A stretch of DNA of 64,000 nt from Cellulomonas avistercoris (GTDB lineage: Bacteria; Actinomycetota; Actinomycetes; Actinomycetales; Cellulomonadaceae): positions 62,001 through 126,000 of the forward strand of contig NZ_JACSQV010000008.1 in NCBI RefSeq assembly GCF_014836445.1, in the 5' to 3' direction. The notes beneath the pieces were generated by a model. It ran no database searches and was not told where the DNA came from. It saw only the letters and a list, made by a program, of their open reading frames with translations. Below, one piece after another: positions 60,423-64,000 of the stretch (positions within the stretch are counted from its first letter, which is position 1; each line of letters starts with the position of its first letter). The translations under genes and the position numbers were made by a program.

Positions 60423-62831
60423 TTGGCAGCCAGCAACCGCCGCGCAGCGCCCTCGCGCGCCCGGCGCGCGTCGCGTCGACCCGTCGCCTCCGAGCGCCGC
60501 GGGTTCTGGAACTACCCGCGCCGTGAGCACACCGGTCTGCACCGGTGGCTCCCGTCGTGGCGGGTGGTGCTCGGGGCGTTCATCGGCGGGATCTTCCTCG
60601 CGCTCGGCGCCGGCGCCGCCGCGTTCGCGTTCATCAACCCGGCCGACCCGCTCGCCGAGGTGGACTACCAGACGACGACCGTGTACTTCGCGGGTCCCGA
60701 GCCCGGCACGCCCGGCCCGGAGATGGGCCAGTTCGCCGAGCAGCGACGCGAGCTCGTCGAGTACGAGACCCTGCCGGAGCACATCGGCTTCGCGGTGGCC
60801 GCCGGCGAGGACAAGACGTTCTTCACCAACCGTGGCGTGTCGCTCACCGGCATGGCCCGCGCCTTCATCAACAACATCCAGGGCAAGCCGACGCAGGGCG
60901 GGTCGACGCTGACCCAGCAGTACGTCGAGCGCTACTACCAGAGCACGACGACGGACTACTGGGGGAAGGCGAAGGAAGCGGTCCTCGCGATCAAGATCTC
61001 CCAGAGCGAGTCCAAGGAACAGATCATGGGCCGCTACCTCAACACGATCTACTTCGGGCGCGACTCGTACGGGATCCAGGCGGCGGCGCAGTCCTACTAC
61101 GGAGTCAACGCCGCCGACCTCACGGTCGCGCAGGCGGCCCTCCTCGCGGCCGTCATCCCGTCCCCGAACAACTGGGACCCCGCGAACAACCGCGACAAGG
61201 CGGAGCAGCGCTGGGGGATCATCCTCGACCGGATGGTCGAGATGGGGTGGCTCACGAGCGAGGAGCGGGCCGCGCAGGTCTTCCCCGACCCTGTGCCGTA
61301 CGTGGAGTCGGAGACGTACCGCGGTCCCAACGGCTACCTCCTGAAGATGGTCGAGAAGGAGCTCTACGCCACCAACCTCTGGGCCGACGGCGAGCTCAAG
61401 ACCGAGGGCCTCAAGATCATCACGACGATCGACCCCGCCCTGCAGGACATGGCGTTCCAGTCCGCCGAGGGGCTGCGGTCGGGCGCCCTGTCCGACGGGG
61501 CGCTGCCCGACGAGCGGCTCCGCGTGTCGATCTCGACGGTCGACCCGGCCACGGGCGGCATCGTCGCCCTGTACGGCGGGCCGGACTACCTGACGGACTC
61601 GAAGAACACGGCGACGTTCGACCGGGTTCCGGCGGCGTCGACGTTCAAGCCGTTCACCCTGGTCGCGGCGCTGCAGCAGGGCATCAGCCTGTCGACGAGG
61701 TACGACGGCAACTCGCCGAAGAGCTTCCCCGAGTGGGACAACGGGAAGCCGGTGCCCAACTTCGGCGACCAGAGCTTCGGCAACATCGACCTGGTGGAGG
61801 CCACCGCGCAGTCGGTCAACACCGTGTACGCCCAGCTCAACCTCGAGGTCACGCCGGCGAACACGACCAAGGCCGCCGAGGCCGCGGGCATCACCACGCC
61901 GCTCGAGGCCAACGTCGCCAACGTGCTCGGCACCGACTTCGTCCACCCGCTGGACATGGCGGGCGCGTACGCGACGTTCGCGGCCCAGGGCGTCAGGCGC
62001 ACGCCGCACATCGTGCAGCAGGTCACCCACAGCGACGGGGTCGTCGCCTGGCAGCCGGACACGACGGGCGAGACGGTCTTCCCGGCCGACGTCATGGCGG
62101 ACGCGACGTACGCGATGACGCAGGTCGTGGAGCGCGGGTCCGGCAAGGCCCAGGTCAGCAGGCTCAAGCGACCGATCGCCGGCAAGACGGGCTCGGAGAC
62201 CCTGAACAAGGGCGCGTGGTTCGTGGGGTACGTCCCGCAGCTCGCCACGGCCGTCTCGCTGTCCCAGCTCGCCGAGGACGGCAAGGGCCTGGACACGATC
62301 GAGCCGTGGGGCCGCGTCACGTCCGTCAACGGCAGCACGTACCCGGCCATGCTGTGGGCCGACTACATGGCCAAGGTCTTCGCCGACCCCCGCTACCAGG
62401 AGGTCCAGCAGTTCCCGGCACGGGCCAACGTCGGCGGCAAGCCGACGCCCACCGCCACGGCGGAGGCGCCGACCGAGGAGCCGACCGTCGAGGAGTCCGC
62501 ACCGCCCGCTGACGTCCAGGTGCCGTCCGGGCTGGTCGGGCGGACCGAGGCGGACGCGGCCGGCAGCCTGCAGGCCGCCGGGCTCGCGGCTCGTGTCGTC
62601 AGCGAGCGCTCGACGACGGTGCCCGTGGGACGCGTCATCCGGGTCGACCCCGGCGAGGGCTCGACCGTGGCCTCGGGGGGCACCGTCACGATCGTCGTGT
62701 CGACCGGTGCTCCGCAGCCCACCCCGACGCCGCCGCCGGCGACCGTCGCACCGCCTCCGGTTCCGACGCCCACCGCGACGCCGGCACCCGAGGGCGGGGG
62801 CGCCGCGGTGCCCCCACCACCGGGGGGCTGA
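60423..62831 (+). CDS. Bifunctional penicillin-binding protein with PASTA domain
   Basis: About 802 residues. A cytoplasmic Arg-rich start and membrane span ([21 protein letters not shown]) precede a GT51 glycosyltransferase ([32 protein letters not shown]). The transpeptidase has STFK (AASTFKPF), SVN and KTG ([10 protein letters not shown]). One PASTA domain ([17 protein letters not shown]) and a Pro-rich tail end it. It polymerises and cross-links peptidoglycan. The TTG at 60423 is chosen since GAGAGG lies 7 nt before; the frame runs further upstream. Class A PBP beside padR-ino1 is a recurring actinobacterial layout. Confidence 0.94.
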   Translation: MAASNRRAAPSRARRASRRPVASERRGFWNYPRREHTGLHRWLPSWRVVLGAFIGGIFLALGAGAAAFAFINPADPLAEVDYQTTTVYFAGPEPGTPGPEMGQFAEQRRELVEYETLPEHIGFAVAAGEDKTFFTNRGVSLTGMARAFINNIQGKPTQGGSTLTQQYVERYYQSTTTDYWGKAKEAVLAIKISQSESKEQIMGRYLNTIYFGRDSYGIQAAAQSYYGVNAADLTVAQAALLAAVIPSPNNWDPANNRDKAEQRWGIILDRMVEMGWLTSEERAAQVFPDPVPYVESETYRGPNGYLLKMVEKELYATNLWADGELKTEGLKIITTIDPALQDMAFQSAEGLRSGALSDGALPDERLRVSISTVDPATGGIVALYGGPDYLTDSKNTATFDRVPAASTFKPFTLVAALQQGISLSTRYDGNSPKSFPEWDNGKPVPNFGDQSFGNIDLVEATAQSVNTVYAQLNLEVTPANTTKAAEAAGITTPLEANVANVLGTDFVHPLDMAGAYATFAAQGVRRTPHIVQQVTHSDGVVAWQPDTTGETVFPADVMADATYAMTQVVERGSGKAQVSRLKRPIAGKTGSETLNKGAWFVGYVPQLATAVSLSQLAEDGKGLDTIEPWGRVTSVNGSTYPAMLWADYMAKVFADPRYQEVQQFPARANVGGKPTPTATAEAPTEEPTVEESAPPADVQVPSGLVGRTEADAAGSLQAAGLAARVVSERSTTVPVGRVIRVDPGEGSTVASGGTVTIVVSTGAPQPTPTPPPATVAPPPVPTPTATPAPEGGGAAVPPPPGG

Positions 62832-62861
62832 CGGCGATTCGGTCGACGGCCCGCCAACCGG

Positions 62862-62979
62862 TAGGCTGGGCGATCGCCGTCCCTCACGGGACGGTTCGTC
62901 GTGCCCGCCACCCCTGACACTCGTCGGGAACGGGCGCGTCGAGACGCTTGAGACCCTCCTGTCACGGACCGACCGTGAC
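62862..62979 (+). promoter_or_regulatory. rpsF promoter -10 and structured leader
   Basis: TAGGCT at 62862-62867 is a good -10. The leader holds hairpins, a GTCACGG/CCGTGAC stem with ACCGA loop at 62961-62979 just before the ribosome binding site. Bacterial rpsF leaders often bind S6:S18 for feedback control through a CCGA-containing motif; that match is only suggestive here. Confidence 0.45.
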
Positions 62980-63002
62980 CGCGAAGACCAGAGGAGGTGG
63001 GT

Positions 63003-63296
63003 ATGAGCCTGCGTCAGTACGAGATCATGATCATCCTCGACCCCGAGATCGAGGAGCGCACCGTTGCTCCGTCGCTCGACAAGTACCTGACGGTCGTCAA
63101 GACCGACGGTGGCACTGTCGACAAGGTGGACGTGTGGGGCCGTCGTCGCCTCGCGTACGACATCCAGAAGAAGGCCGAGGGCATCTACGCCGTCGTCGAC
63201 TTCACCGCGTCGCCCGCCACGGCCAAGGAGCTGGACCGTCAGCTCGGCCTCAACGAGGTCGTCCTGCGCACGAAGGTCCTGCGCCGCGAGGCCTGA
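63003..63296 (+). CDS. rpsF: 30S ribosomal protein S6
   Basis: 97 residues, [20 protein letters not shown] at the start with [20 protein letters not shown], the S6 core. ATG 63003 has AGGAGGT just upstream. First gene of rpsF-ssb-rpsR. Confidence 0.98.
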   Translation: MSLRQYEIMIILDPEIEERTVAPSLDKYLTVVKTDGGTVDKVDVWGRRRLAYDIQKKAEGIYAVVDFTASPATAKELDRQLGLNEVVLRTKVLRREA

Positions 63297-63390
63297 GTCC
63301 TTCCGTGTCGGTGCCCGCCGCTAGCGTCGGGCCCCAGCATCCGCGGCACCACGCCGCAGCCGAACCGTACGAACGAGCGAGGAGGCCGTC

Positions 63391-63924
63391 ATGGCCGGCG
63401 AGACCACCATCACGGTGATCGGGAACCTGACCGGGGACCCGGAGCTGCGCTTCACCCCGTCGGGCGCCGCGGTCGCGAACTTCACCGTCGCGTCCACGCC
63501 CCGCACGTTCGACCGCCAGTCCAACGAGTGGAAGGACGGGGAGACCCTGTTCCTGCGCTGCTCGATCTGGCGTGAGGCGGCCGAGTCCGTCGCCGAGTCC
63601 CTCACCAAGGGCACCCGCGTCATCGTGCAGGGCCGGCTCTCGCAGCGGTCCTACGAGACCCGCGAGGGCGAGAAGCGCACCGTGTACGAGCTGCAGGTCG
63701 ACGAGGTCGGCCCGTCGCTGCGGTACGCGACCGCCAAGGTCACGCGGACCCAGCGGTCCGGCGGTGGCAACTTCGGTGGCGGCGGTGGCGGCGGCAACTC
63801 CGGCGGTGGCGGCTTCGGCGGCGGCGGTTCGTCGTCCGGTGGCGGCGGCCAGACCGACGACCCGTGGGCCACGCCCGCGGGTGGTGGGTCCGGCGGCGGC
63901 TACTCCGACGAGCCCCCGTTCTGA
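63391..63924 (+). CDS. ssb: Single-stranded DNA-binding protein
   Basis: 177 residues. OB fold ([54 protein letters not shown]) followed by a Gly-rich linker and the acidic C-terminal tip ending DEPPF, which recruits replication and repair partners. Binds ssDNA as a tetramer. In the rpsF operon. Confidence 0.98.
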   Translation: MAGETTITVIGNLTGDPELRFTPSGAAVANFTVASTPRTFDRQSNEWKDGETLFLRCSIWREAAESVAESLTKGTRVIVQGRLSQRSYETREGEKRTVYELQVDEVGPSLRYATAKVTRTQRSGGGNFGGGGGGGNSGGGGFGGGGSSSGGGGQTDDPWATPAGGGSGGGYSDEPPF

Positions 63925-63953
63925 TCGGCGCCTCGCACACCTGAACACTCCAT

Positions 63954-64000
63954 CCCCGAGCACGGCAACGCTCGGGGCTCCACAGACAAAGGAGCACCAC
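63954..64000 (+). promoter_or_regulatory. Hairpin and ribosome binding site for the next gene (rpsR expected)
   Basis: CCCCGAG (63954-63960) pairs with CTCGGGG (63971-63977), followed by AAAGGAG at 63988-63994. The start codon would lie just beyond base 64000; by operon logic it is rpsR (S18). Confidence 0.7.

Overview
The window is about 64 kb of a very GC-rich actinobacterial chromosome centred on the replication origin. A secreted GH9 cellulase with a proline/threonine linker and CBM2, the gene order around dnaA/gyrB, GTG/TTG starts, CrgA, DUF3566, DLW-39 and PknB with PASTA repeats all point to Micrococcales, most likely Cellulomonas or a close relative (inference; no search was run).

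Left arm (1-13.2 kb): the end of a PknA-like kinase and complete PknB, then a minus-strand cluster (PabA/TrpG amidotransferase, a 54-aa membrane protein, class E sortase, DUF881), crgA, rhomboid protease, cyclophilin and a DUF5324-like protein. A CelR-like operator lies just upstream of the GH9-CBM3-CBM2 cellulase. A GNAT acetyltransferase, a degenerate PD-(D/E)XK-like protein and cspA follow.

Replication core (13.8-31.7 kb): rtcB, an RsbW-like ATPase, tRNA-Ala, DLW-39, tRNA-Ile, DUF3566, gyrA, gyrB, dciA, recF, gnd, dnaN, oriC, dnaA, then divergently rpmH-rnpA-yidD-yidC-khpB.

Segregation region (31.7-40 kb): between khpB and rsmG lies a roughly 4.1-kb stretch with no convincing gene. It carries parS sites and several short tandem repeats, including eight copies of a 30-bp unit. 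Nine exact-family parS sites plus one degenerate site occur between 31.7 and 37.5 kb. Four of them are inside the parA reading frame, in a roughly 430-residue low-complexity N-terminal extension, all in the same codon phase. parB follows.

Right arm (40-64 kb): trxA/trxB, a pseudokinase next to murJ, DUF6049, NUDIX and pcnA. Then come a LOV-GAF-PP2C phosphatase overlapping an MFS gene, two tandem modules of ECF sigma factor plus membrane-anchored propeller-like protein (the first sigma gene is frameshifted), and an AbiEi/DUF559-type gene bounded by two identical 43-bp palindromes. The arm ends with ino1-padR with a PadR-type operator, a bifunctional PBP with PASTA domain, and rpsF-ssb leading to rpsR just outside the window.

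Functionally, the window combines replication initiation, chromosome partition, envelope synthesis under Ser/Thr kinase control, thiol redox and translation genes. The accessory material is the cellulase, the sigma modules and the palindrome-flanked gene.
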